DNA from: an uncultured Actinomycetes bacterium
GTDB lineage: Bacteria; Actinomycetota; Acidimicrobiia; Acidimicrobiales; Acidimicrobilacustridaceae
Assembly: GCA_937927725.1 (NCBI GenBank)
Contig: CALBSE010000023.1
Location: 60,591 to 124,590 of the forward strand
DNA: 64,000 nucleotides
Direction: 5' to 3'
The position numbers and the translations under genes were made by a program. The notes under the pieces are model-generated. The model made no database searches and was not told the DNA's origin. It saw nothing but the letters and a program-made list of their open reading frames with translations. Numbering within the stretch: the first letter of the stretch is position 1; the number at the start of each line of letters is the position of its first letter. Shown piece after piece: positions 53,733 through 63,049 of this stretch.

Positions 53733-56174
53733 TTACTTGCCAGCAGGCGGTGTCACTTCCACGATGCCGCGTGCGATCAAGTCTTCGATGGTCGCGTCGT
53801 CACGCCCGAGGAGGTCACGACAGATCTCGACGCTGTGTTCGCCGAGCCATGGGGCGGGCGTTTCGACCGGTTCGGTCATTCCACTCGCAAGGAAGCCCTT
53901 ACCCTCGAACGTGAAGGTTCCGACGCCGGGCTGATCAATTTCGACGAGGAAACCACGCTCTTTGAAGTGATCATTCACGAGAAGATCGGGCGACGTAAGC
54001 ATCGGGCCGGCAGGAACGCCAACCGCTTGGCATGCATCAGCGACGGCGAATCGATTGCGTGAAATGGTCCATTCGCCAATGAGCGTGTCGAGTTCAGCAG
54101 CAGCTGCGGCACGATCAGCGAATGTCGCGTATCGCGCATCGGTCGCAAGCTCAGGCTGACCGATGACACCGCAGAGCGCCGCCCAGTCGGCATCGTCACG
54201 ACAATTGATGGCAACCCACATCTCGCCGTTCTCGCCGCCTGTGGCATCGATCTCGGGCGCACAGCGATACATCGCTCCTGGCGCAGCTTGTTCGGTGTGC
54301 ACGCCCTTGGGGCGAACCGAACCCGGCTCAACCGATTCCGCAGCCAAAAGATCGGCGATGGATCCGACGACCGCTTCGCACTGTGCGATCTCGACCAGAC
54401 CACCAGTGACAGTTCCGCGCGAGCGACCGATAAGCGTGGCCAACGCGCCACATGCCGAAAGACGACCGACAAAGTGATCGGGGAAGATTGATGCGGTACC
54501 GGCGGGCACGTCTTCGTCTTCATACGACCACAAGAACGAGAGTCCGCCCGGAGCTTGCGTGCTCGGCCCGTAACCACGCCAGTGCGCCCACACACCACGA
54601 GAGCCCATGAGTTGACTCGCCACCATCGCAACGCTCGGGTTGGCCGCAGACAGATCGGAATAGCCGATGCCCAGCGCATCCATAGCTCCGGTCGTGACGT
54701 TTTCGATCACAACGTCGGATTCCTTCACGAGGTCGAGGAGAAGTTGTCGGCCTTCGGGGAACTTTGCATTGACGCCAAGTGCTCGCTTTGAACGACTTGA
54801 AGACGCGAATGACGGGCCCATCTCGGTTCCGGTGACGACTCGGATGAAGTCGTAATGCGAACGAGTTTCGATCTTGATGACGTCAGCGCCGTATTCGCCG
54901 AACAGTCGACCCGCTTCAACGCCGACAGCGCCCTGACCGAAGTCCATGACGCGCAGCCCAGTCAGTGGAAGCGAAGGCGCCGGCGCAGCCGATGCCGTTC
55001 GCTTATCGCCCAGCGATGCAAAGACCTGTTCGTTGTGTTCACCAACTGCAGGCGGTGGCGTGGTCGGCCCAACGCGATTTCCGTTGAACTCGAAATACCC
55101 CGAGGGCAACTGCGCCGTAACGCCGGGAGCAAGTTCCATCGACTGGAATGTTCCGCGCGAATCAAAGTGTTCATTCGAAAGCGCGCGAGGTGCGTCGTAA
55201 ACCGGCGTGCACACGATGCCGCGTTCCTGCGCCTTTGCCGAAACTTCTTCAACCGAGAGGTCGGCGAACAGTTCCTCGTACAGCGGATTGAGAATTGCTT
55301 CAGCAATCGCGAAGCGACCCGGGAATGTGTCGTATTCCTCGTCCTGCAAGTATTCGGGTTCGCCCAGCCAAGCGCGCATCTCTCGCCACTGCGGCGGACT
55401 CAGCACGATGAGTCGTACATAACCGTCGCGACATTTGAAGATCGGATACACGGGACCCGATCCGTTACGGACTTCGGGGAAGTTGCTGCCGGCCAATACC
55501 CGAGCGGTGTAATTCGGAAGCGACCAGTCGGCGCATTGCGAGAGCGATTCGTTGATTGAAACGTCGAGTAACTGGCCGGCACCGGTCTGCTCGCGCTGCC
55601 AGAGCGCGCACATCACGGCCCACGTTGCCACCGAGGCAGCCACGTCGTTGCTGAACTGACTCGGAGCCGGCAACGGTTCGCGATCAAGCGTGCCCGCTTT
55701 GAAGGTCATACCGCCGGTGGCTGAGAGAACTTCGTCCGTCACGACACGACCCGACCATGGCCCAGTAAGGCCATAAGGCGTGAGCGCAGCGACAACAAGA
55801 TGAGGATGGTTTTCGGCGACCATTTGCACTGACACGCCGGGTGCAAGCTCAGGGCTTGAAGTGATCACGACATCGGCATGGGCAAGCAGTTCATGAAGCT
55901 TGGCGAGGTCGGCGGAATTGGTGAGATCAAGCGATACGCCGAGTTTGCCGGCGTTGTTCACTGCGAAAGAAAGCGAAACACCCTTACGAACAGGTGCCCA
56001 AGAACGGGCAGGCGAACCCTCGGGTGGTTCGACCTTGATGACCTCGGCGCCAAGATCGCCGAGCAGCCGAGGACACAACTCACCATTAATAACGGTGAGG
56101 TCGACGACGCGGAGTCCTTCAAGCGGTCGTCGCCCGGTCCCAGTTCCGGCGTTTGCAGTGGTCGTGCTGGTCAT
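53733..56174 (-). CDS. Fused two-domain class III CoA-transferase (CaiB/BaiF family)
   Basis: An 813-residue tandem fusion of two class III CoA-transferase domains (about 18-385 and 400-813). As in the fusion at 4160, the first domain keeps the nucleophile Asp204 (GAGQLLDVSINE) while the second has Glu595 (GGLVEIAQCE). Both domains begin with the family strand (GLRVVDL, GLRVMDFG). The frame opens at 56234, but the ATG at 56174 starts a short Thr/Gly linker before the first domain and is preferred. It lies between recO and glyS, interrupting the otherwise conserved core order. The acyl substrate is unknown. Confidence 0.88.
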   Translation of the reverse strand: MTSTTTANAGTGTGRRPLEGLRVVDLTVINGELCPRLLGDLGAEVIKVEPPEGSPARSWAPVRKGVSLSFAVNNAGKLGVSLDLTNSADLAKLHELLAHADVVITSSPELAPGVSVQMVAENHPHLVVAALTPYGLTGPWSGRVVTDEVLSATGGMTFKAGTLDREPLPAPSQFSNDVAASVATWAVMCALWQREQTGAGQLLDVSINESLSQCADWSLPNYTARVLAGSNFPEVRNGSGPVYPIFKCRDGYVRLIVLSPPQWREMRAWLGEPEYLQDEEYDTFPGRFAIAEAILNPLYEELFADLSVEEVSAKAQERGIVCTPVYDAPRALSNEHFDSRGTFQSMELAPGVTAQLPSGYFEFNGNRVGPTTPPPAVGEHNEQVFASLGDKRTASAAPAPSLPLTGLRVMDFGQGAVGVEAGRLFGEYGADVIKIETRSHYDFIRVVTGTEMGPSFASSSRSKRALGVNAKFPEGRQLLLDLVKESDVVIENVTTGAMDALGIGYSDLSAANPSVAMVASQLMGSRGVWAHWRGYGPSTQAPGGLSFLWSYEDEDVPAGTASIFPDHFVGRLSACGALATLIGRSRGTVTGGLVEIAQCEAVVGSIADLLAAESVEPGSVRPKGVHTEQAAPGAMYRCAPEIDATGGENGEMWVAINCRDDADWAALCGVIGQPELATDARYATFADRAAAAAELDTLIGEWTISRNRFAVADACQAVGVPAGPMLTSPDLLVNDHFKERGFLVEIDQPGVGTFTFEGKGFLASGMTEPVETPAPWLGEHSVEICRDLLGRDDATIEDLIARGIVEVTPPAGK

Positions 56175-56258
56175 TTCGTCCCCCGGGTGAAGCGGCCTTC
56201 GAAGGGGCGAAGGTATCAGGGGCGGCTCACGCAATGCGCCTCCCTCCCCCGCCCGGCA

Positions 56259-56996
56259 TCAGTGATCGAGAACGTTCACCGATCGGAGGCGGCGCTCAAG
56301 ATGGTGTTCCACCGCACGGGTCGCCAATTGGTCGACTTCGTGAACGACCGCAGCAGCATCGGGAGCTTCCCCCGACACAAGCGCATCGTTGAGTCCGCCG
56401 CCCAGGATTTGCCGCATCATCACGACCGCATCGGCCGATACGGGCGTTCCTCGTCGACAGGTTCGGCACAACAGGCCGCCGCTTTCCACGTCGAAGGCAA
56501 CGAGGGGTGTGTCATCAGCACCGCATTGCACGCAGAGTTCAACCTCGGGGCGATAGCCCTCGAGCGCCAGCACCTTCCAGTAGAACGCCGGGGTCACAAG
56601 CGGCGAGGTTGAGGTTTCGAGTGTGCGCAATGCACCAAGCAGCATTCGGTAGAGCTGAGGGTTGACCTCGCCCTCCTGCGCCAACTGATCCGCCACTTCC
56701 AACATTGAGACACCGCGACCGATTCGATCGAGGTCTTCACGTACAGCGCGGAAATTGTCGATGCTCTCCGCTTGGGTGACGATGTCGAGTTCGCGGCCTT
56801 CATAGAACTGCAACACGCAATGGCTCATGGGCTCGAGCCGCGAACCAAACTTTGATTTCGTCTTGCGTACGCCTTTGGCGACCGCGCGCACTTTGCCTCG
56901 TGCTTTTGTGAGAAAAACAACAATGCGGTCGGCTTCACCGAGTTTGTAGGTGCGCAGCACGATCCCTTCGTCGCGATGGATCGTGCCCTTTCCCAT
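56259..56996 (-). CDS. recO: DNA repair protein RecO
   Basis: A 245-residue RecO. The N-terminal OB-fold has DEGIVLRTYKLGEADRIVVF and GKVRAVAKGVRKTKSKFG. The C-terminal helical part carries a zinc-type CVQCG...CRTC pair (about residues 147-168). RecO loads RecA with RecFR and anneals strands. The gene follows uppS by 12 bases on the same strand, an order seen in many Actinomycetota. The ATG at 56996 is the family start. Confidence 0.95.
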   Translation of the reverse strand: MGKGTIHRDEGIVLRTYKLGEADRIVVFLTKARGKVRAVAKGVRKTKSKFGSRLEPMSHCVLQFYEGRELDIVTQAESIDNFRAVREDLDRIGRGVSMLEVADQLAQEGEVNPQLYRMLLGALRTLETSTSPLVTPAFYWKVLALEGYRPEVELCVQCGADDTPLVAFDVESGGLLCRTCRRGTPVSADAVVMMRQILGGGLNDALVSGEAPDAAAVVHEVDQLATRAVEHHLERRLRSVNVLDH

Positions 56997-57008
56997 TCGG
57001 TAGACCGA

Positions 57009-57776
57009 TCAGGCTTCGGGGCTCAGGCCACCGAATCGACGGTCGCGCGCTTGGTACTCGCGAACGGCCTCGAAAAGATTCTCGCGACGGAAGTCGGGCC
57101 ACAGCGTGTCAGTAAAGACCAGTTCGCTATAGGCCGCTTCCCACATGAGGAAGTTCGACGTGCGGAATTCGCCTGAGGTGCGAACGACCAGATCGGGGTC
57201 TGGCATCTCGGGGTCATACAGACGCTTGGCGATTGCTTTTTCGTCGATCTTGTCGGCGGGTACGCCTTCGGCCACGAGCATCTTGACGGCATCGACAATT
57301 TCGGCCCGGCCGCCGTAGTTGAAGGCAATCGTGAATGTGAGCGTTCGGTTCTTCTTGGTGAGTTCTACGGATTCATCCATGCGTCGGAGAAGACGCTTCG
57401 GAACTCGCCAATCTCGACGGCCGATGAAACGCATACGCACGCCCATCTCGTTGAGTTCATCGCGGCGGCGCACGAGCAGCGATTCATTGAACCCCATGAG
57501 GAATCGGACTTCGTCAGGAGGGCGACGCCAGTTCTCGGTGGAGAACGCATAGACGGTGAGCCACTTCACGCCAAGGTCAAGAGCGCCTTCGACAGTGTCG
57601 AACAGTGCTTCTTCACCGGCCGAATGGCCGTCGGTGCGCTTCAGACCACGGCTCGTTGCCCAACGACCATTGCCATCCATCACCGCTGCGATGTGCACGG
57701 GGATGCGTGATGGGTCGATACCGGGGATGTCCACCTCTTCGACGTTACCGCCGACCTGCGATGCCGCCGGTACCAT
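57009..57776 (-). CDS. uppS: Isoprenyl (undecaprenyl-type) diphosphate synthase
   Basis: A 255-residue cis-prenyltransferase that makes the lipid carrier of peptidoglycan and surface glycans. The catalytic Asp is in HIAAVMDGNGRWA, followed by YAFSTENWRRP and the C-terminal DLVVRTSGEFRTSNFLMWE. The frame opens at 57866, but the ATG at 57776 is preferred. Only nine bases separate it from the divergent helicase ATG, so promoters must overlap coding sequence or a start is further in. Product chain length cannot be read. Confidence 0.94.
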   Translation of the reverse strand: MVPAASQVGGNVEEVDIPGIDPSRIPVHIAAVMDGNGRWATSRGLKRTDGHSAGEEALFDTVEGALDLGVKWLTVYAFSTENWRRPPDEVRFLMGFNESLLVRRRDELNEMGVRMRFIGRRDWRVPKRLLRRMDESVELTKKNRTLTFTIAFNYGGRAEIVDAVKMLVAEGVPADKIDEKAIAKRLYDPEMPDPDLVVRTSGEFRTSNFLMWEAAYSELVFTDTLWPDFRRENLFEAVREYQARDRRFGGLSPEA

Positions 57777-57785
57777 CGTCGTCTC

Positions 57786-59684
57786 ATGGGTGCCGCCGAC
57801 CGACTTGTCGCTAACACTCGCCAAGCCCTCGAACAGATCACGGCCCAGCTTCCGACCGGCGAGCAACGAGCCGGGCAGATCGAAATGGCCGAGGCTGTCG
57901 CCCGATCAATCGTCGAAGGCGACCATCTCGTGGTCGAAGCCGGGACTGGCACGGGAAAGACGTTCGCCTACCTCGTACCGTGCATCATCTCCGGCCGTCG
58001 CGTGGTCGTGGCCACCGCAACCAAGACGCTTCAAGACCAGCTCGCAACCAAAGATCTCCCCTTCCTCACCGAGCATCTCGAACACCCCTTCACGTTCGCT
58101 GTCCTCAAGGGGCGATCGAATTACATCTGCTTGCAACGAGTGCGAGAACTCGAAGCCGATGGCACCGAACAACTCGCGCTCGAAATTGGCGGACCGAAGC
58201 CGCCCTCTGAAGAAATCGCTGCACTCGCTCGATGGTCAACCACATCACCGACCGGCGATCGATCCGAACTCAGCATTGAACCTTCACCGCGCGCGTGGGC
58301 AGCAGTGAGCGTGGGACCACGCGAATGCCCAGGTGCATCGAAGTGCCCGAAAGGTGACGATTGCTTTACCGAACGGGCTCGCCGCGCCGCATCCGACGCC
58401 GATGTTGTCGTCGTCAACCTCCACCTCTACGGATTGCACCTCGCAACGCATGGCGCCGTTCTCCCTGAACACGAGGTCGTGATCATCGACGAAGCGCACC
58501 AACTTGAAGACATCGTTGCGGCGACTTCAGGCGTCGAAATCACGTCAGGAAGATTCACTGCACTTGCTCGCAACGTTGCAGCAATCATCGCCGACCCTGA
58601 CATCGTGCGAGATGTTGACGAACTCGGATCAATGTGGCGCGACGCTCTCACCGAAGAACGCGGCCGACGTATTCGCGGACAACTCGACGGCGAACCTGCA
58701 CGAATTCTCACGCTCGCTCGCGCCCGAATCGACAAAGCAATGACTGCGCTTCGTGCAATTCCCGATGAAAGCAAGGGCGATACCACCGCTCGAAAGCAGC
58801 GGGCCATGCAAGCGGCCACCTCACTTATCGAAGACATCAATTCATGTCAGGAAATTCGCGTGAGTGAGGTGGCGTGGATCGAGGGCAGCGAAGAGTTCCC
58901 AGTTCTGCGCATTGCCCCCATCGATGTTGGCGAACTCCTCGATGAAACTCTGTGGACCCAAACCACTGCGGTGCTCACCAGCGCAACGCTTCCCGCTGCG
59001 CTTCCAGTCCAACTTGGCATTCCCGACACGCGCTTTGAACGCGTCGACGTTGAAAGCCCGTTCGACTACCCCGAACAAGCGCTTCTCTATTGCGCCGCGC
59101 ATATGCCCGACCCCCGCAGCGCAACCTTCGACGAAGCCATGCACGATGAGCTTGAAGCACTCATCACCGCAGCCGGCGGACGAACGATGGCGCTGTTCAC
59201 CAGTTATCGAGCACTCAACCTTGCGGTTGAAGCACTGCGCGAGCGCGTCGACGTTCCTATCCTCGGCCAGGACGATTACCCGAAGCCCGCTCTCATTGAA
59301 CGATTCACTGACGACCCCGAATCGTGCCTGTTCGCAACAATGGGTTTCTGGCAGGGCGTCGATGTTCCCGGCGCAACACTCAGCCTCGTCACCATCGATC
59401 GGCTTCCATTTCCCCGCCCCGATGATCCGCTGCTGCAAGCCCGCCGCGAACGAGCACGCGCCGATGCGTTCAAGGTCGTCGACATCCCGCGAGCAACGAC
59501 ACTTCTCGCTCAGGGGGCTGGCCGACTCATTCGCAGCACCAGTGACAAGGGCGTGGTTGCTGTCTTTGACCCCCGCATGGCCAAAGCCAGTTATCGCTGG
59601 GATTTCGTGAACTCGCTGCCACCCATGAAGCGCACGAAGGACCGGGCCGAGGTTGAAGAGTTCTTGCGCACGCTCCGGCTGTAA
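57786..59684 (+). CDS. DinG/XPD-like ATP-dependent DNA helicase
   Basis: A 632-residue superfamily 2 helicase. Walker A is EAGTGTGKT (51-59) and the DEAH box is at 235-238. Four cysteines (115, 181, 187, 193) between motifs I and II are positioned for the iron-sulfur cluster of the XPD/DinG group. Motif VI is QGAGRLIRSTSDKG near the C-terminus. The family unwinds DNA or DNA-RNA hybrids 5'-3' in repair. It stands on the strand opposite era, uppS and recO, and the next gene is 11 bases downstream. Its start is nine bases from that of uppS. Confidence 0.9.
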   Translation: MGAADRLVANTRQALEQITAQLPTGEQRAGQIEMAEAVARSIVEGDHLVVEAGTGTGKTFAYLVPCIISGRRVVVATATKTLQDQLATKDLPFLTEHLEHPFTFAVLKGRSNYICLQRVRELEADGTEQLALEIGGPKPPSEEIAALARWSTTSPTGDRSELSIEPSPRAWAAVSVGPRECPGASKCPKGDDCFTERARRAASDADVVVVNLHLYGLHLATHGAVLPEHEVVIIDEAHQLEDIVAATSGVEITSGRFTALARNVAAIIADPDIVRDVDELGSMWRDALTEERGRRIRGQLDGEPARILTLARARIDKAMTALRAIPDESKGDTTARKQRAMQAATSLIEDINSCQEIRVSEVAWIEGSEEFPVLRIAPIDVGELLDETLWTQTTAVLTSATLPAALPVQLGIPDTRFERVDVESPFDYPEQALLYCAAHMPDPRSATFDEAMHDELEALITAAGGRTMALFTSYRALNLAVEALRERVDVPILGQDDYPKPALIERFTDDPESCLFATMGFWQGVDVPGATLSLVTIDRLPFPRPDDPLLQARRERARADAFKVVDIPRATTLLAQGAGRLIRSTSDKGVVAVFDPRMAKASYRWDFVNSLPPMKRTKDRAEVEEFLRTLRL

Positions 59685-59695
59685 CGTTCTGCCCT

Positions 59696-60361
59696 ATGAA
59701 ACGACTTCGGTTCGCGCTCCCCGTCCTCGCTGTTCTCGCCTTCGTGGTTGCAACCGGCATTCCGGCACCATCACGAGCAACGAGCACACTCGTTCCCACA
59801 TTCGCAACTTGGTCGAGCGGAACCACCGGCACACTGGGCGCCGCGAACATCTCGGTCTCATCGGCGGGAGCTACATCCATTCAATCGTTTGATTTCGCTC
59901 TCTCAGATTTTGACCCTCAAGGCCCGAACTCGCTCGACACACTCAATTACGCAGCAGATTCGTCATTTGACGTGAACTTTGACGTGCCGGTCACCAATCT
60001 GGCCATTTACTACCGGTACATGCGGGGTACGACTGATGGATTTACGTCCTTCGAAATGAACACTGGAGCGGCTTCGGGGACATGGTCGGTGCTCTCCGGC
60101 CTTTCTGGCGCGTCAATGGTCTGCAACTACTACCTCGATATTTCGGGCACGACTAACGCATTCCTCAACGGCATCGTGATGTTCACAGGAACACTTACGT
60201 CGATCCACTTCGCAAGCATCGGCGGAGTTAGCAGCAGTGGCCAGGCCCTGACCTTCGCAACACTTGCTGAACCTCCGGCGCCGACAACGTCAACAACGCT
60301 CGCTGAAACAACCACGACAACCGTGTCGACCGATCGACAAACCCCGTCGTTCGCCTGCTGA
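59696..60361 (+). CDS. Small secreted protein with Thr-rich tail and C-terminal PSFAC
   Basis: A 221-residue secreted protein. The signal peptide is RLRFALPVLAVLAFVVATG with cleavage likely after SRA near residue 28. The mature part is an all-beta domain of about 160 residues (FDFALSDFDPQGPNSLDTLN, LAIYYRYMRGTTDGF, MVCNYYLDISGTTNAF) that I cannot name. A Thr-rich linker and the final PSFAC complete it. The lone Cys at the very end could be modified. It follows the helicase gene by 11 bases but is functionally unlike it, and converges on era with a five-base gap. Confidence 0.75.
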   Translation: MKRLRFALPVLAVLAFVVATGIPAPSRATSTLVPTFATWSSGTTGTLGAANISVSSAGATSIQSFDFALSDFDPQGPNSLDTLNYAADSSFDVNFDVPVTNLAIYYRYMRGTTDGFTSFEMNTGAASGTWSVLSGLSGASMVCNYYLDISGTTNAFLNGIVMFTGTLTSIHFASIGGVSSSGQALTFATLAEPPAPTTSTTLAETTTTTVSTDRQTPSFAC

Positions 60362-60366
60362 GGTTT

Positions 60367-61206
60367 TTAGAACCCCAAACGGTCGAGGGCTCCCGCTTTG
60401 CGCTGCCAGTCCTTGTCGACCTTCACAAAAAGTTCGAGATAGGCCCCATCAGGCAGTTGCTCACGCACTGCTGTGCCGACCTTTTTGAGCACGGAACCTT
60501 TGTGACCGATCACGATGCCTTTTTGTGATTCACGCTCAACGAGGATTTCGCATCGGATGCGGGGCCATTCCCATTCAACGACTCGTGTGGCAATCGAATG
60601 CGGAAGTTCATCGTTGGTCACAGCAAGCAATTGCTCACGCACCAACTCAGCGACCCAAAACGCTTCGGGCACGTCGGTGACCATGTCATCGGGATACCAA
60701 AGCGGACCTTCAGGAAGGCGTGAAACGATCTCGGCGACCAATCTGTCGACGCCTTCACCCGTAACAGCGGAAACTGGGAAGTAGGCGGAAACGTCAATCT
60801 GGTCAGCGGCGCGTGCCAACTGAGCGACAACGTCGTCGGGAGACGCGATGTCGGTCTTGTTCACGATAACGATCGCGTTGGACGGAACTTTCTCGGCAAC
60901 GAAACGATCGCCGGGGCCGATCGGTGCGGTTGCATCAACGACAAGACACACAACGTCGACACCACTGGTCATTTCCGAGGCGGACTTGTTCAGTCGTTCG
61001 CCGAGCAACGTACGCGGGCGATGGATTCCGGGAGTATCAACAAACACAATCTGGGTGTCGGGCCGGTTCAAGACTCCCCGGATCTGCGAACGGGTGGTTT
61101 GCGGTTTGTCTGAGGTGATTGCCACCTTTTGACCAAGGATGGCATTGAGGAGTGTCGACTTACCCACATTGGGCCGGCCGACAATGGACACGAATCCGGA
61201 CTTCAC
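60367..61206 (-). CDS. era: GTPase Era
   Basis: A 279-residue Era, which binds 16S rRNA near its 3' end during 30S assembly. GTP-binding motifs are G1 GRPNVGKS (10-17), G3 DTPG, G4 NKTD and the following SAVTG. The C-terminal KH domain has ECEI/CEILVERESQKGIVIGH and GSVLKKVG. The start overlaps the corC-like gene by ATGA. Gene order phoH-ybeY-corC-era is conserved in Actinomycetota. Confidence 0.97.
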   Translation of the reverse strand: MKSGFVSIVGRPNVGKSTLLNAILGQKVAITSDKPQTTRSQIRGVLNRPDTQIVFVDTPGIHRPRTLLGERLNKSASEMTSGVDVVCLVVDATAPIGPGDRFVAEKVPSNAIVIVNKTDIASPDDVVAQLARAADQIDVSAYFPVSAVTGEGVDRLVAEIVSRLPEGPLWYPDDMVTDVPEAFWVAELVREQLLAVTNDELPHSIATRVVEWEWPRIRCEILVERESQKGIVIGHKGSVLKKVGTAVREQLPDGAYLELFVKVDKDWQRKAGALDRLGF

Positions 61207-62471
61207 TGTTGCAACCGCTCGATCCTCACCATGCCGATTCGACGTCCCTTCACCTGTTCTGCACGAAGACGGAACTCGCCTTCGGTTGCACTTTCACCTT
61301 CGAACGGTACGTGACCGAGGAGGTGAAACATAAGACCACCAATTGTGTCCCAATCACCTTCAGGAAAATCCACGCCGACGAGTGAACTCACTTCATCGAT
61401 CGACATACGCGCCTGCACACGCAAATCTCCGCCGGGAAGTCGCTCGACCATCACATCTTCATGATCGAATTCATCAACGATTTCGCCAATAAGTTCTTCG
61501 ATGAGATCTTCAAGCGTGATCAAGCCCGCCGTACCGCCGTATTCATCAATCACGACGGCCATGTGGGCCTTACGAATTTTCATCTCCGTCAACAATTCTG
61601 ATATCCGCTTTGTCTCCGGTACGAAATAGGCCCGACGAGCAAACCGGAATACGCCGACTTCATCGCGACCAGCGCGAGAGGCGCGCACGAGGTCTTTCAC
61701 ATAGGCAATGCCCGTGACGTCGTCGATTCCTTCGCCGTAGACAGGCACGCGACTACGGCCAGCCGCAAGTGCAGCTTCAAGGACTTCGGCAACCGTGAGC
61801 GTGTTCGCCATTGCCAACATGTCTGGCCGCGGCACCATCACTTCGCGACAGATCGTGTCGCCGAACTCGATGACCTGTTCGATGAATTCACGTTCCTCTT
61901 CTTCGAGGATGTCAGCCGAAACTGCTTGATCGGCAAGCGCCAAGATCTCTTCTTCAGAGATGAATGGGCCGTCTTTCAGACCTTTGCCCGGAGCGATCAC
62001 GTTGGTCAGACCAATGAATCCGCGCACGACCAGCCGCAATGGCCAAAAGCGAGAGAGCGACCAAACAATTGGCGTCACGATGCGAGCAGCGCGTTCGGTG
62101 TGATCAATCGCCCACGTCTTTGGTAACGCTTCTGCAAAGACAAAAACCAGAACGACATCGACAGCAACAACTAGGGCGACTCCCCACGTATCGAACATTC
62201 GATAGGCCAGGATGCCGACCAACGTGGCCTGCACAATCTGGCTCGCGATCATCACAAGCATGACGCCATTGAGGTATTCACCCGGGTGAGTAACGAGGGC
62301 GACAACTCGCTTGCTACCCCACCCTCCCGAATTCTTGATGGCGTGAGCCTTCGATTCGGTCATGCGGGTGAGCGCAGTTTCGGCCATCGCAAAGAACGCA
62401 GTGAAGAACAACAATGCAATCGCAAACCCGACGAGCCACACGTCGGTCGACGTAAACGTTGCGGAGAACAT
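61203..62471 (-). CDS. HlyC/CorC-family membrane protein (DUF21-CBS-CorC)
   Basis: A 422-residue protein. The N-terminal DUF21 membrane domain has three or four helices (VWLVGFAIALLFFTAFFAMA and others). Two CBS domains follow (VMVPRPDMLAMANTLTVAEV and the DEYGGTAGLITLEDLIEEL segment), then the small CorC_HlyC domain. The family is linked to Mg2+/Co2+ efflux or homeostasis. A GTG at 62483 gives a longer frame, but the ATG at 62471, two bases after the ybeY stop, is preferred. Its stop overlaps era by ATGA. Confidence 0.9.
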   Translation of the reverse strand: MFSATFTSTDVWLVGFAIALLFFTAFFAMAETALTRMTESKAHAIKNSGGWGSKRVVALVTHPGEYLNGVMLVMIASQIVQATLVGILAYRMFDTWGVALVVAVDVVLVFVFAEALPKTWAIDHTERAARIVTPIVWSLSRFWPLRLVVRGFIGLTNVIAPGKGLKDGPFISEEEILALADQAVSADILEEEEREFIEQVIEFGDTICREVMVPRPDMLAMANTLTVAEVLEAALAAGRSRVPVYGEGIDDVTGIAYVKDLVRASRAGRDEVGVFRFARRAYFVPETKRISELLTEMKIRKAHMAVVIDEYGGTAGLITLEDLIEELIGEIVDEFDHEDVMVERLPGGDLRVQARMSIDEVSSLVGVDFPEGDWDTIGGLMFHLLGHVPFEGESATEGEFRLRAEQVKGRRIGMVRIERLQQ

Positions 62472-62473
62472 GC

Positions 62474-63049
62474 TTACGCCCACGGATCAGCGGAAAGCGG
62501 CCCGTAATGAGCTGCTAACAGTTCACGCTCACGCGATTGCATCTCAAGACGTTCGGCTTCTTCGGCATGGTCCATGCCCAGCAGATGCAAGATTCCGTGC
62601 ACAACAAGCAGCGCGACTTCATCATCGAATGAGCCGGCATGCGTTGGCGCGTTTCGTTCCGCAACCAACGGGCAGATCACAACATCGCCAAGCAGGAGCG
62701 GCAGATCCTCAGGATCGTTCTCGATTCGATCGGGCCCAGGACCACCAGCGTCGGGCCAGCGACCGGGCTCGTTGGGATCACCGTCAATCGGGAACGACAG
62801 CACATCAGTAGGGCCATCGACTTCCATGAACCGTTTGTTCAGATCGCCGATGGTTCCTTCATCGACAAACATCACCGAAAGTTCGGCTTCACCTTCAACG
62901 CCTTCGTCGGCCAACACCGCCAACGCGAGTTGCTGCCACTTTTCGACCTCGATCGGCAACGCTGCCTGTTCATCAGATACGAACACAGTGACGACGCCAT
63001 CGGCGGGACCGCGTCGCTTCAACCGGCGACGACGAGGAGGCTCGTTCAA
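62474..63049 (-). CDS. ybeY: Endoribonuclease YbeY
   Basis: A 191-residue YbeY, the metallo-endoribonuclease of 16S rRNA maturation and ribosome quality control. The zinc site HGILHLLGMDHAEEAE is intact, and the upstream LNKRFMEVDGPTDVLSFP is diagnostic. A short basic N-terminus (RRRRLKRRGP) precedes the domain. The central loop (RWPDAGGPGPDRIENDPED) is longer than in most members. The start overlaps phoH by ATGA. Confidence 0.96.
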   Translation of the reverse strand: MNEPPRRRRLKRRGPADGVVTVFVSDEQAALPIEVEKWQQLALAVLADEGVEGEAELSVMFVDEGTIGDLNKRFMEVDGPTDVLSFPIDGDPNEPGRWPDAGGPGPDRIENDPEDLPLLLGDVVICPLVAERNAPTHAGSFDDEVALLVVHGILHLLGMDHAEEAERLEMQSRERELLAAHYGPLSADPWA

